Shown here: positions 9,233 to 17,263 of the stretch, piece by piece
Numbering within the stretch: position 1 is the first letter of the stretch
How the letters are laid out: each line of letters begins with the position of its first letter
Notes under the pieces: generated by a model
Database searches by the model: none
The model's input: only the letters and a program-made list of their open reading frames with translations
What the model was told of the DNA's origin: nothing
Made by a program: the position numbers and the translations under genes
NCBI GenBank assembly: GCA_040772065.1
Contig: JAXGYX010000001.1
Span: 1,116,001-1,180,000 of the forward strand
Source: JAXGYX01 sp040772065
GTDB lineage: Bacteria; Bacillota; Clostridia; Saccharofermentanales; Fastidiosipilaceae
Reading direction: 5' to 3'
Length of the DNA: 64,000 bases

Positions 9233-9634
9233 TCATGACAGCACAATAATCACCTGCGCGGTCTCCACCTTGCTGCCTTTGTCTATCAAATTTTGCAACA
9301 CAACTCCATCTTTGGGCGAGGTGATCTCGTTTTCCATCTTCATCGCCTCGATCACACAAAGAACCTCCCCTTTGCTGACCGAGTCGCCTTCTTTCACACG
9401 CACGTCCAAGACCGTTCCGGGCATCGGAGCGGTGACCGTCTCACCCTGCGCCACCGTGACGCCACTCTCGGCCTCCGGAGCGTCCGGCGCCACGTCTAAG
9501 GCCGCCGCGGTCGTTATCGGCGCCACAGCGGGCGCCACGGCCGGCGGCGTGTCCGCCACGCTGACCATCTTCGCCTCGCCCCGTTCCACTTCGACCTCAT
9601 AATCTTTGCCGTTCAGTGAGATTTTATATTTCAT
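9233..9634 (-). CDS. Biotin carrier subunit of the decarboxylase
   Basis: Small biotinyl protein of 133 residues. Residues 1-20 form a short N-terminal strand (MKYKISLNGKDYEVEVERGE), then comes an Ala/Pro-rich flexible linker (about 27-55), then the biotinyl domain with the modified lysine in EAMKMENEI. It shuttles the carboxyl group from the alpha subunit to the membrane beta subunit. In many bacteria this domain is fused to the alpha subunit; here it is a separate gene. AGGAG lies 9 bases before the ATG at 9634; a TTG two codons earlier is the alternative. Confidence 0.92.
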   Translation of the reverse strand: MKYKISLNGKDYEVEVERGEAKMVSVADTPPAVAPAVAPITTAAALDVAPDAPEAESGVTVAQGETVTAPMPGTVLDVRVKEGDSVSKGEVLCVIEAMKMENEITSPKDGVVLQNLIDKGSKVETAQVIIVLS

Positions 9635-9712
9635 TGTCAATTTCTCCTGTTCTGACCACGTTTAGTCTGATCATGCCTTAATTTGATCATGCTCAAAGTG
9701 ACCCACTTATAT

Positions 9713-10135
9713 TTAAATGGACCCATCTTCTTTCTCCGGCAAAGTTCGGATGGACTTGAATCTCAGCTCGTTCAAAGGTATTCGCGTCTCATCCGCCACA
9801 ATCGCCATCAACAGCGCCGCGGTGGCGTCGTCCACATCATGCAAATCGATCTCTCCCGTCCCCCCCTTTGCCGGCACAAGATCGGCGATCGCTCCGGGTT
9901 CATGATCGTATCCGGTTTTCACACCTGCGGCAACGCCCACGGACTCCGATCCTGTCGGCAGACTCGCACGATTCGCTCCACGCTCCGCCGCCTTTTGCAA
10001 CAGAACAATGATCAGCCAAAACAACGCGAGCACGACAAACACCGAGGCGAAACCGATCAGCGACACCATCCAAATAGATGGGTCATCCGGACGATCCGCC
10101 GACATTGCGTAAGCGATGCAAATTGAATTCAACAT
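9713..10135 (-). CDS. oadG: Sodium-pumping decarboxylase, gamma subunit (OadG family)
   Basis: 140-residue protein with one membrane helix (about residues 22-47, IWMVSLIGFASVFVVLALFW) and a long polar tail, the standard layout of the gamma subunit that holds the alpha and beta subunits together. The ATG comes one base after the stop codon of the alpha subunit, with GGAGG inside that gene's 3' end, so the two are translationally coupled. Sequence conservation in this family is low, so the call rests on topology and operon position. Confidence 0.82.
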   Translation of the reverse strand: MLNSICIAYAMSADRPDDPSIWMVSLIGFASVFVVLALFWLIIVLLQKAAERGANRASLPTGSESVGVAAGVKTGYDHEPGAIADLVPAKGGTGEIDLHDVDDATAALLMAIVADETRIPLNELRFKSIRTLPEKEDGSI

Positions 10136-10136
10136 G

Positions 10137-11519
10137 TCAGTCCTCCAATTTCTCTATTTTATAGTGAGACCTGTTTCGCTGTCTCTCCGCCCTATTCTCA
10201 AAAAACAGTTCCGCAATGGGCGGGAACAGGATATATGACAGCACATCTTCGGTGGTCGAAGCCAGTTCACCCGCTTGTTCACGTCCTGTTTCCAAACCAG
10301 GTGGCATCGAATCAGCGAATCGGGTTTTGATGGGCCGCTCGTCGCCCAAAACAGAATCCATCAGGTCGGCGCGGATGGGGCCCGGAGATCGTCCATACTC
10401 GCCCAGCATATACGCCTTCAATTCTTTGGACGCGTTGCCGTAGCGTTTTCCGGTCAGCACGTTTTGCACCGCCTGCACGCCGACAATTTGACTCATTGGC
10501 GTGACCAGAGGCGGATAGCCCAGGTCTTCCCTCACTCTTGGCACCTCGGCGAGCACCTCCTCAAAGCGATCCATCGCTCCCAGACCTTTCAGTTGTGAGA
10601 TCAAATTCGACAACATGCCGCCCGGAACCTTATAATTCAGCGCATCTGTCCGCGTGCCCAAAACATATGGATCGATCAATCCTTCATCTATATAGCGCTG
10701 GTGCAGCGGCAAAAAAAAGTCATTGATCTTTTTCAGTTGATCCGCATCTGTGCCTGTCTCAAAACCCAATTCCTCGAGAGCGAAAACCATGGTCTCGGTC
10801 GCCGGCTGCGAAGTGCCTCCCGAAAATGACGAGATCGCCGTGTCGACCACATCGGCTCCGGCCTCAGCCGCCTTCAGCAAGGTCATGAAGCCCATGCCGG
10901 TGGTCGCGTGAGTGTGCAGATGAAGGCTGAGCTTAGTGGTCGCACGCAGCGCCGTGACCAGGTCAAAGGCCTCCTTCGGCGTCATCACGCCGGCCATGTC
11001 TTTTATACAAATCGACGTGGCGCCCAACGACTCCATTGCGCGCACCAGCTCGACGTATTTCTCCAAACTATGAATCGGACTAGTTGTGTAGCTGATCGCG
11101 ACCTGCGCCTCGGCTCCACGCTTCAAGGTCTCGTCGATCGCGACCTCCAAATTGCGCAGATCATTCAGCGCGTCAAAAATGCGCACAATGTCGATTCCAT
11201 TCGCCACCGATCGATTGACAAACTCTCTAACCACATCGTCCGGATATGGCTTATAGCCCAACAGGTTCTGACCGCGCAGCAACATCTGCAGTTTGGTGTC
11301 CGGACAGGCGGCTTTGATTTTACGCAGTCGTTCCCACGGATCCTCATTTAAGAAACGCAGACAGCTATCGAAGGTGGCGCCGCCCCAGCATTCGATGGAC
11401 TCATAACCTGCGCGATTCATGGTGGAGAGAATACCTTCAAAATCCTCAAATGGCATCCGTGTGGCCATCTGAGATTGTTGCGCATCCCTTAAAACGGTTT
11501 CAGTAATTCCAATTCGCAT
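10137..11519 (-). CDS. oadA: Decarboxylase alpha subunit (carboxyltransferase, OadA/PycB family)
   Basis: 460-residue carboxyltransferase. It moves a carboxyl group from oxaloacetate (or a related acid) to biotin on the small carrier protein. TIM-barrel motifs ETVLRDAQQSQ (metal and substrate site), CWGGATFDSC, CIKDMAGVM (active-site lysine) and HLHTHATTGMG (metal-binding histidines) are visible. The C-terminal biotin domain of Klebsiella OadA is absent, in line with the separate carrier gene downstream. It heads a four-gene operon. Substrate could be oxaloacetate or a close analogue, since the domain is shared with pyruvate carboxylase. Confidence 0.92.
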   Translation of the reverse strand: MRIGITETVLRDAQQSQMATRMPFEDFEGILSTMNRAGYESIECWGGATFDSCLRFLNEDPWERLRKIKAACPDTKLQMLLRGQNLLGYKPYPDDVVREFVNRSVANGIDIVRIFDALNDLRNLEVAIDETLKRGAEAQVAISYTTSPIHSLEKYVELVRAMESLGATSICIKDMAGVMTPKEAFDLVTALRATTKLSLHLHTHATTGMGFMTLLKAAEAGADVVDTAISSFSGGTSQPATETMVFALEELGFETGTDADQLKKINDFFLPLHQRYIDEGLIDPYVLGTRTDALNYKVPGGMLSNLISQLKGLGAMDRFEEVLAEVPRVREDLGYPPLVTPMSQIVGVQAVQNVLTGKRYGNASKELKAYMLGEYGRSPGPIRADLMDSVLGDERPIKTRFADSMPPGLETGREQAGELASTTEDVLSYILFPPIAELFFENRAERQRNRSHYKIEKLED

Positions 11520-11590
11520 CTGAGCACCTCACCTATACGTTTACTCCTATGTGAAAATAGCACAAACATATTTCTGTTTTCCGTCCCCTT

Positions 11591-11663
11591 ATAGTAAAAG
11601 TGCAATAATAAATTGTCAATCGAACTGGCGACTTTTCTTTCATTTCGGCACAATCTGTATAAT
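11591..11663. promoter_or_regulatory. Divergent promoter region, decarboxylase operon / HEAT-like gene
   Basis: On the minus strand a perfect TTGACA (11619-11614) lies 17 bp from TACTAT (11596-11591), pointing into the decarboxylase operon. On the plus strand TGTATAAT (TATAAT at 11658-11663) lies about 70 bp before the HEAT-like gene. Both are hexamer matches only, without experimental support. Confidence 0.45.
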
Positions 11664-11732
11664 GTATAAAAAACAACCGCGCCGCCGGAATATGACTCCA
11701 CGGCGGACGTCGGTATGAATGTGAGGAAAACA

Positions 11733-12692
11733 GTGGCTAAGATTGACACTGCCGAACTGCGGCAGCTAATGGAACTATGGAACCGGGATCTTGAAAAGAG
11801 GACAGGCGAATTCGTGACGGCGAATCAAATTGAGGGTATGCGACTAACCCCCGATCTGGCCATCGCCTTACGTAACAGCGTGATGAATTCGCTACAAAAT
11901 TGGGGAGAAACCGCGTTTGAAGAGCTGGAAGGAAAGACGCCTCGGCAGGTTGTGGAATCTGTTGAGTCCGCCGAGGATGCGATGGATTTGTTCGATCAGG
12001 CCGCCGATTTTTGCGACACCGTGTTGCCCGATTTCATCACATCCAAACTTGGCTCGTTCGGTGTTGGTTTCGCGCGGTCATTGGAGCAAAGGATCGTCGA
12101 TCACGGGCTGCCCGGCTCGCTCGCCGAAGAACCTGATGACGAACAGTCCAAAGTCAAGGATGAACGGATCAAGATGGCCGTTCATTTGCTGGGACAGTGG
12201 CAGGACGTGAGTTTTTATCCTGTTTTGTTGCGCCTGTTTCTCGAAGAGGAAAACCCTTCACAAGACACGGCCGAACTGATCTATCAGTATTCCATGGAAA
12301 TTGGCGATCCCTCTCTGCCGCATTTGATAGACGCGCTTGAACAGATCAATCAACAAAAGCTGCCGCACTCGTCGGCAAGCGAGTATATTATGTTCATGCT
12401 GGCGGATTTGGGTTCGAGCGTTCCCTCCGAGAAGATCTACCGTTGTCTGCGCGACACATTCAAACGGCTCGAACGCAAGGTCATGGGGGTGCTCGCTCTG
12501 GAGCAATACGGAGACGGGCGGGCTGTGCCAATGTTGCGCGCGCTGCTCACCAATCCTACCCAAAAACCTGATCGCCAATTGTACTACGAAACGATGTCCG
12601 CAATAAAAAAACTGGGCGGTCTAACTGATGACATCGAAGATCCGTTCAAGGATTTTCAACCAAAATCGCCTCAACCAAAATTTCCTCAGTAA
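11733..12692 (+). CDS. HEAT-repeat-like protein of unknown function
   Basis: Not recognised as a named family. About 319 residues, acidic and helix-rich with no signal peptide or membrane segment, so cytoplasmic. Residues from about 130 onward read as paired helices typical of HEAT/Armadillo solenoids (for example LLGQWQDVSFYPVLLRLFL, then SLPHLIDALEQI and AVPMLRALL). This suggests a scaffold or protein-binding role. The GTG at 11733 is preceded by GAGGA at good spacing; an ATG at 11715 without a ribosome binding site is the alternative. It is divergent from the decarboxylase operon and convergent with thiZ. Confidence 0.7.
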   Translation: MAKIDTAELRQLMELWNRDLEKRTGEFVTANQIEGMRLTPDLAIALRNSVMNSLQNWGETAFEELEGKTPRQVVESVESAEDAMDLFDQAADFCDTVLPDFITSKLGSFGVGFARSLEQRIVDHGLPGSLAEEPDDEQSKVKDERIKMAVHLLGQWQDVSFYPVLLRLFLEEENPSQDTAELIYQYSMEIGDPSLPHLIDALEQINQQKLPHSSASEYIMFMLADLGSSVPSEKIYRCLRDTFKRLERKVMGVLALEQYGDGRAVPMLRALLTNPTQKPDRQLYYETMSAIKKLGGLTDDIEDPFKDFQPKSPQPKFPQ

Positions 12693-12711
12693 AAAATATA
12701 GCAAGAAACTT

Positions 12712-12743
12712 ATCGCCCGTGAGATCACTCATCCACGGGCGAT
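12712..12743. terminator. Convergent hairpin at the ends of the HEAT-like gene and thiZ
   Basis: Ten-base-pair stem ATCGCCCGTG / CACGGGCGAT with the thiZ stop codon inside the loop. It has no long T-run on either strand, but it sits exactly between two convergent genes and probably ends transcription or stabilises 3' ends in both directions. Confidence 0.6.
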
Positions 12744-13516
12744 GCGTTCAAGGTCTGAATGATCTCGCGCTTGTAGGTTAAAAATTCCGGTTGCAGGTAA
12801 AAATCGGATCCTCTGCGCAAATTCGAATTCATCTCAATCTCTTTGATGATTTTTCCATGACTTCCTAAAATATAGATGCGGTCGGACAGTTTAATCGCCT
12901 CATCGATGTCATGTGTGATCAAAATGACCGAAAGTTGAATGTCCTTCATGATATCCAAATACCAGCGATGCATTTGATCTTTGGTTATCGCATCCAGCGC
13001 CGAGAATGGCTCATCCAGCAGCGCGACCTCCTGAGAAAACAAATAAGTTCGTAAAAAAGCCGCGCGCTGAGACATGCCGCCCGAAAGCTCGGCCGGATAG
13101 CTTTGCTCATAGCCGGCGATGCCAAATTTTTCAAACAACGGCCGCGCCTGCTCGCGCGCCTCATGTCTGGGCACTCCTTTGATGAGCAAAGGAAGACACA
13201 CGTTGTCAAGCACAGTCATGTGCTTTAGCAGCAAATCTTTTTGCAACATATAGGCGACATGGCCACTTTCACCGGTCACCTCTTCGTTCTTGAAAAAGAC
13301 TTTGCCACTGTCCGGATTCAGTATGCCCGCAATGATATTGAACAGTGTCGTCTTGCCGGCGCCACTGACGCCCAGCAACGACACGATTTCCCGCTCCCGC
13401 AGCCACAAGCTGACATCATCCAAGGTGCGTTTGCCATCAAAGCTTTGGACAATGTTCTCCGCCCGCAAAATCACGTCAGAGACGACTTTATCACTCGGCA
13501 AGGGGGAGGTATTCAT
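12725..13516 (-). CDS. thiZ: ABC transporter ATPase, thiamine-precursor uptake (ThiZ-like)
   Basis: Nucleotide-binding subunit of an importer of the nitrate/taurine/HMP class, 263 residues from the ATG at 13516 (AGGAAAGGG upstream). Walker A GVSGAGKTT, signature LSGGMSQR, Walker B VALLDEPFSALD and switch histidine ILITHDIDEA are all intact. It overlaps thiY by 26 bp. Because the operon is under a TPP riboswitch and contains a ThiY-like binding protein, the substrate is most likely a pyrimidine precursor of thiamine such as formyl-aminopyrimidine or HMP. Confidence 0.87.
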   Translation of the reverse strand: MNTSPLPSDKVVSDVILRAENIVQSFDGKRTLDDVSLWLREREIVSLLGVSGAGKTTLFNIIAGILNPDSGKVFFKNEEVTGESGHVAYMLQKDLLLKHMTVLDNVCLPLLIKGVPRHEAREQARPLFEKFGIAGYEQSYPAELSGGMSQRAAFLRTYLFSQEVALLDEPFSALDAITKDQMHRWYLDIMKDIQLSVILITHDIDEAIKLSDRIYILGSHGKIIKEIEMNSNLRRGSDFYLQPEFLTYKREIIQTLNASPVDE

Positions 13517-14555
13517 TTGTAAAACCCTTTCCTGCCGGTATTTCAAAGTCAATCAGGCCTTCCTGCCAAAGCCAGGCATAAAAGCCATCCCAACGATCAG
13601 CCTCGATATAACCCCATTGGGGCGCCTCCGCCTGATAACGCGAGGCCAGCCAGAGCTGACTTGCGTGGACCAGCTCGGGATCGAGTTCCGGAGCGGCTTC
13701 GAGCAAAATCTCCGCGGCCTCGTCCGGGTACTCCATGGAGAATTCATATCCCCGGCTGACAGCGCGCATAAACGCACGAGCTTCCTCGGGATGCTGATCC
13801 AGGTAGGTTTCGTTGGCGATGATGACCGGGCTATAATAGTCAAATACTGGATTGATATCCTTAAATTCCCAATAATTCGTGTCCAATCCTCCCAACTCCG
13901 CCGCCACACCGTCCCAGGCGTAGTAGACCCAAACCGCGTCGATATTGGTTTGCAGGGCGGTCCGCACATCGGTCACCGTCTGAGGAATCATCAACACTTT
14001 ATCCGGATCGCCTCCATCCGTTTGCACCACATTGCGAATGATCGCCTGTTCGATCGCCCAATCCCATGTGGCGTATCGCGCGTTCTCCAAATATTTCGGC
14101 GAGGTGATGTCATTCTCTTTTAAAGAAATTATTCCTGAGGTGTTGTGATTGATGATGGTCCCGACAGCCGTGATCGGCAACGGATCCTCCCGGCCGAATG
14201 AGGCGCTCAAAATATCTTGGAAAGACACTCCGAACTGTGCCTTGTTCGCCGCGACCAAAACAGGCGCGCCATCTTCCGGCGGCTGTTGAATGTCGACCGA
14301 TAAACCTTCTTCTTTAAAATATCCGTTCGCGGCCGCGACGAATAGACCGGTATGATTAGTATTGGGCGTCCAATCGAGCACCAGGGTGACATTCTGCAGA
14401 CCGTCCGCCTGCTCGGCGGATGTTGTTTGCGACACATCTGACCGGTCCGTGGTATCGACCGACTTGCCTCCGCAGGACGTCAGCGCGGTCAGACAAATCA
14501 CGGCGCTCAAGATCAGGCTCAAATTTCTTTTCCGTGACGTGAAGCTATGATTCAT
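13491..14555 (-). CDS. thiY: Substrate-binding lipoprotein, NMT1/THI5-like (ThiY)
   Basis: 354-residue lipoprotein: basic N-terminus, hydrophobic stretch and lipobox ending TALTSCGG, so the mature protein is anchored at the outer face of the membrane. After a Ser/Thr linker comes the NMT1/THI5-like fold, starting VTLVLDWTPNTNHTGLFVA with pyrimidine-binding residues typical of ThiY. It delivers a thiamine pyrimidine precursor to the ThiX permease. It overlaps thiZ, and its start is 2 bp after thiX ends. Confidence 0.9.
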   Translation of the reverse strand: MNHSFTSRKRNLSLILSAVICLTALTSCGGKSVDTTDRSDVSQTTSAEQADGLQNVTLVLDWTPNTNHTGLFVAAANGYFKEEGLSVDIQQPPEDGAPVLVAANKAQFGVSFQDILSASFGREDPLPITAVGTIINHNTSGIISLKENDITSPKYLENARYATWDWAIEQAIIRNVVQTDGGDPDKVLMIPQTVTDVRTALQTNIDAVWVYYAWDGVAAELGGLDTNYWEFKDINPVFDYYSPVIIANETYLDQHPEEARAFMRAVSRGYEFSMEYPDEAAEILLEAAPELDPELVHASQLWLASRYQAEAPQWGYIEADRWDGFYAWLWQEGLIDFEIPAGKGFTNEYLPLAE

Positions 14556-14556
14556 A

Positions 14557-15321
14557 TTAATTTCCTTTCTTATTCCAGGGCATACTTTTACGTTGGATTT
14601 GCTTAACCAGTGCCAACAGCAACAGGCTCAGCGCCGAAATCAGGAAAATCACCGCGAACATTTTATCAAACGCAAACGATTTTCTTACTCTTGTCATATA
14701 CACGCCCAGTCCTCTGCTGCCCCCCAGCCACTCGGCAATCACAGCGCCCAGCACCGCGTAAGCGGCGGAAACCCTTAAGGCCGAAAAAAACGCGTTCAAA
14801 CCGGACGGCCATTTTATGTAGCGGAAAATCTGTGAATTGTTTGCCCCCATCGCACGCAGCAGCCGGACCTCATCCGGATCAACCGATTGAAAGCCATCCA
14901 ACGAGTTGACGGTGATTGGAAAGAACGTGACGATGAATATGAGCAATACTTTGGGCGCGACTCCATATCCCATCCAGAGCACAAGCAACGGTGCGATCGC
15001 CACCGTGGGAATCGTCTGAGTCAGCACCAAGAGCGGATATATCGCGATCCGCACCGGTCGAAAACGATCCATCAACATGGCGAACAAAAAGCCAAACAGC
15101 ACACCGGTCAATAGCCCCAGCATGGCCTCCAGCAAGGTTACCCATAGATTGTCGACCAACAGCGGAAAATCCGTGACAAACGCCTTGACGACCGCCACAG
15201 GGGACGGAAGCATAAAGGACGGAATCAGACCGCTGGACGAAAGCACCTGCCAGATAACCAAAAGCAGCACGATCGGCAGTGATGACTGCAACTTATCCTT
15301 GATATGGCCGGATTTTTTCAT
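14557..15321 (-). CDS. thiX: ABC transporter permease (ThiX-like)
   Basis: 254-residue inner-membrane permease of the BPD class with about six membrane helices. The EAA-type cytoplasmic loop reads GANNSQIFRYIKWPSGLNAFFSALRVSAAYAVLGA, contacting the ThiZ ATPase. Its ATG lies inside the 3' end of the thiamine-binding protein gene (29 bp overlap), so translation is coupled. Substrate assignment follows from the TPP riboswitch and ThiY-like partner. Confidence 0.88.
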   Translation of the reverse strand: MKKSGHIKDKLQSSLPIVLLLVIWQVLSSSGLIPSFMLPSPVAVVKAFVTDFPLLVDNLWVTLLEAMLGLLTGVLFGFLFAMLMDRFRPVRIAIYPLLVLTQTIPTVAIAPLLVLWMGYGVAPKVLLIFIVTFFPITVNSLDGFQSVDPDEVRLLRAMGANNSQIFRYIKWPSGLNAFFSALRVSAAYAVLGAVIAEWLGGSRGLGVYMTRVRKSFAFDKMFAVIFLISALSLLLLALVKQIQRKSMPWNKKGN

Positions 15322-15598
15322 CGATGGTTAAAATCTCCTCATTAGGTGAATAAACGATTCTTACATAGCAATAGACTTTGCTCGCCCCCTCTTCCACACA
15401 GATTTCATTGGCGCGGCGAATGATTTGCATCAACTGGTCAAAATCGCCCTCCACCGTGGTTTCAAACGGACCAACCATATAATGCAGTCCGCTCGCGGCG
15501 ATCGAACGGATCACCTGGTCAACAATCCGCACAACCTCTTTGTCGTCAGACTTGCCAATTTGCGGAAGAACTTGAATTGCGATACTTGAATGTGTCAT
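15293..15598 (-). CDS. Thiamine-binding protein, MTH1187/YkoF-like family
   Basis: 101-residue protein of the thiamine-binding MTH1187/UPF0045 family, with one ferredoxin-like fold that forms tetramers. The HYMVGPFETTVEGDFDQLM segment is the family hallmark. It is the first gene behind the TPP riboswitch and overlaps thiX, so it belongs to thiamine or thiamine-precursor handling. It probably binds the vitamin or its pyrimidine part in the cytoplasm. The precise ligand is inferred from context. Confidence 0.85.
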   Translation of the reverse strand: MTHSSIAIQVLPQIGKSDDKEVVRIVDQVIRSIAASGLHYMVGPFETTVEGDFDQLMQIIRRANEICVEEGASKVYCYVRIVYSPNEEILTIDEKIRPYQG

Positions 15599-15633
15599 AT
15601 CACATCCCCTTTCATTTCGTGGGGGATCTCAAA

Positions 15634-15661
15634 TAAAAAAATCCCCGCTTGCGGCGGAGAT
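15634..15661 (-). terminator. Riboswitch-controlled terminator of the thiamine operon
   Basis: Minus-strand hairpin ATCTCCGC-cgcaa-GCGGGGAT followed by seven T residues. It lies just downstream of the TPP aptamer and upstream of the first gene. This is the likely expression platform: ligand-bound aptamer lets it form and stops transcription. Confidence 0.85.
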
Positions 15662-15671
15662 AAAGAAACAT

Positions 15672-15763
15672 TTTCCCTTCGCCGGCATTATCCGATCAGG
15701 TTCCAAGGGTCAGAATGCAGATTGGCACTCAATCTCAGCCGGACACTCTCCAGCTCCCCTGTT
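15672..15763 (-). promoter_or_regulatory. TPP riboswitch (THI element)
   Basis: The minus strand carries the conserved THI-box parts in order: GGGGAGC, then GGCTGAGA, then GACCCTTGGAACCTGATC, then GGATAATGCCGGCGAAGGGA. These form the P2/P3 pyrimidine-sensing arm and the P4/P5 pyrophosphate-sensing arm. It precedes the thiamine-binding protein-thiX-thiY-thiZ operon and is followed by an intrinsic terminator, implying repression of uptake when TPP is plentiful. Confidence 0.96.
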
Positions 15764-15830
15764 TTATGATATTACGATAGTACTACTCGCCATTCTCCTT
15801 GTCAATCACAGCTCATTTGACCAAGCGAGC

Positions 15831-15875
15831 AAAAAAAGTCATCCCCGAACGTGTCCTGACTCGTCCGGGGATGAC
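15831..15875 (-). terminator. Rho-independent terminator of sugar-binding lipoprotein gene
   Basis: Minus-strand stem GTCATCCCCG...CGGGGATGAC followed by seven T residues, about 40 bp after the stop codon of the upstream gene. It also insulates that gene from the thiamine operon. Confidence 0.88.
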
Positions 15876-15914
15876 CCTAATCATTAAGTTTCGCGTGTCA
15901 GCCTGTCAAGCGAT

Positions 15915-17000
15915 TTATTTGCTTTGAGGGTCGGCCATATTCAACGCGTCGACATTGCCACTGTCAATTCCGATAAACGGAATATCCAGTAGTTTGGGAA
16001 CATCGTCACCATTGGCCAGCGCGACTGCCGCACTCAGTGCGGTGACGCCTTGCGACTCGCCATCCTGGAACACAGTGAAAGCCAGGTCCCCATTATGAAT
16101 CGCCACTCTGGCTAGCGGGATGGCGTCGATTCCGACGACCTGAACGTCCGCGTATTTCTCGTTATCCACTTCCTTAACGGCATCAACCGCGCCCAGAGCC
16201 ATGAGGTCATTATTGGCGATGATACAGTCGACATCAAGCTCCTTGTTTAGAACATCCAGCACAGTCATCTTGGCTTCGGTTCGATCCCAATTGGCACTAG
16301 CCTCATAGACCGATTCGAGCTCCAGACCGGCGTCTTCCAGCGCTTTGATGGCGGATTCCGAACGTTCCATCGTGTTGTGCAGACCGTCTTTGCCTCTCAG
16401 GAGAATATATTTAACCGTTTCCAGGTCTTTCCCCTCAAAATAACTCGCAAGGTACTCTCCCTGCTGACGACCGGCGTACGCCTCGTCGCTGCCGACATAG
16501 ACCACTTTGTTATCAACCAATAGGTCATCCTGCACCGGCTTGCGGTTGACGAACACAATCGGAACGTCCCCGGCGGCCTCGATCGCGGCTGCCACATTTT
16601 CGGTGTCAACCAACGTGGCTATGATGGCGTCACATCCCATCTCCACAAACTCTTCGATCTGCGCCAACTGAACCTCATAGTTGTCCTCAGCGAAAAGAGT
16701 CTCGACCTTGACTTTCAGCTCACCGGCTTTGACGATGACGGCTCCCCGGATTGTCGACAGGAATTCATCCTCGGTACCCACCGCGAATCCGATCGTGTAG
16801 GAATCGTCTGGAGTTACCTCGCCCAGAGGAAACACCCGCTCCAACGCCGTGGCGGCATTATCTGTCGATTTATCGACGGTCTCGGTGGGTTCGGGTTTTT
16901 GTGTCTCTTCTGTCGGTTTCGTCTGCTTGCCACACGCGGTGACAGACAAAATCATCAGCAAGCTCAGCATGGCGGCCAGGTAACGTTTGAACTTTCTCAT
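15915..17000 (-). CDS. Orphan sugar ABC substrate-binding lipoprotein (periplasmic-binding type I)
   Basis: 361-residue lipoprotein from the ATG at 17000 (AAGGAGGGGG upstream; longer starts have none). The signal peptide ends in the lipobox LSVTACGK, then comes a Thr/Glu/Pro-rich linker and a galactose/ribose-type binding fold. Motifs include the inter-lobe segments MGCDAIIATLVDTENVAAAIEAAG, VYVGSDEAYAGRQQGEYLA and CIIANNDLMALGAVDAVKE. No permease or ATPase gene lies beside it, and it is closed off by a terminator downstream. It may work with a transporter elsewhere, or as a sensor partner. Confidence 0.88.
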   Translation of the reverse strand: MRKFKRYLAAMLSLLMILSVTACGKQTKPTEETQKPEPTETVDKSTDNAATALERVFPLGEVTPDDSYTIGFAVGTEDEFLSTIRGAVIVKAGELKVKVETLFAEDNYEVQLAQIEEFVEMGCDAIIATLVDTENVAAAIEAAGDVPIVFVNRKPVQDDLLVDNKVVYVGSDEAYAGRQQGEYLASYFEGKDLETVKYILLRGKDGLHNTMERSESAIKALEDAGLELESVYEASANWDRTEAKMTVLDVLNKELDVDCIIANNDLMALGAVDAVKEVDNEKYADVQVVGIDAIPLARVAIHNGDLAFTVFQDGESQGVTALSAAVALANGDDVPKLLDIPFIGIDSGNVDALNMADPQSK

Positions 17001-17172
17001 CTTCCCCCTCCTTTTTGTAAGAGAACTTTTTAAAAGAGTGTTCGCACTTGTTTCATTCGCTGTACTGATTATATGACTTCCATACTGAATAAACAAAGAA
17101 CTGAGATGGGAAGATTAAATTTTAGTGTATATCATACAATAATTGTATGTAATTCTTGTCAAATTTACAACA

Positions 17173-17200
17173 AAAAGGAGAGGCCGCGGCCTCTCCTTTT
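17173..17200. terminator. Bidirectional terminator downstream of hcp
   Basis: Perfect 28-bp palindrome AAAAGGAGAGGCC-GC-GGCCTCTCCTTTT. On the minus strand it follows the hcp stop by about 65 bp and ends in TTTTT. Confidence 0.85.
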
Positions 17201-17263
17201 CTAATGACTTAATCATTACCACATTCAGCGAACCGAACACATCTTGATTATTGAAATGTATGA

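Noticed and set aside
13290..14123. A 277-codon plus-strand frame across thiZ and thiY
   Set aside because: It is antisense to two well-supported, motif-complete genes and shows no domain of its own.
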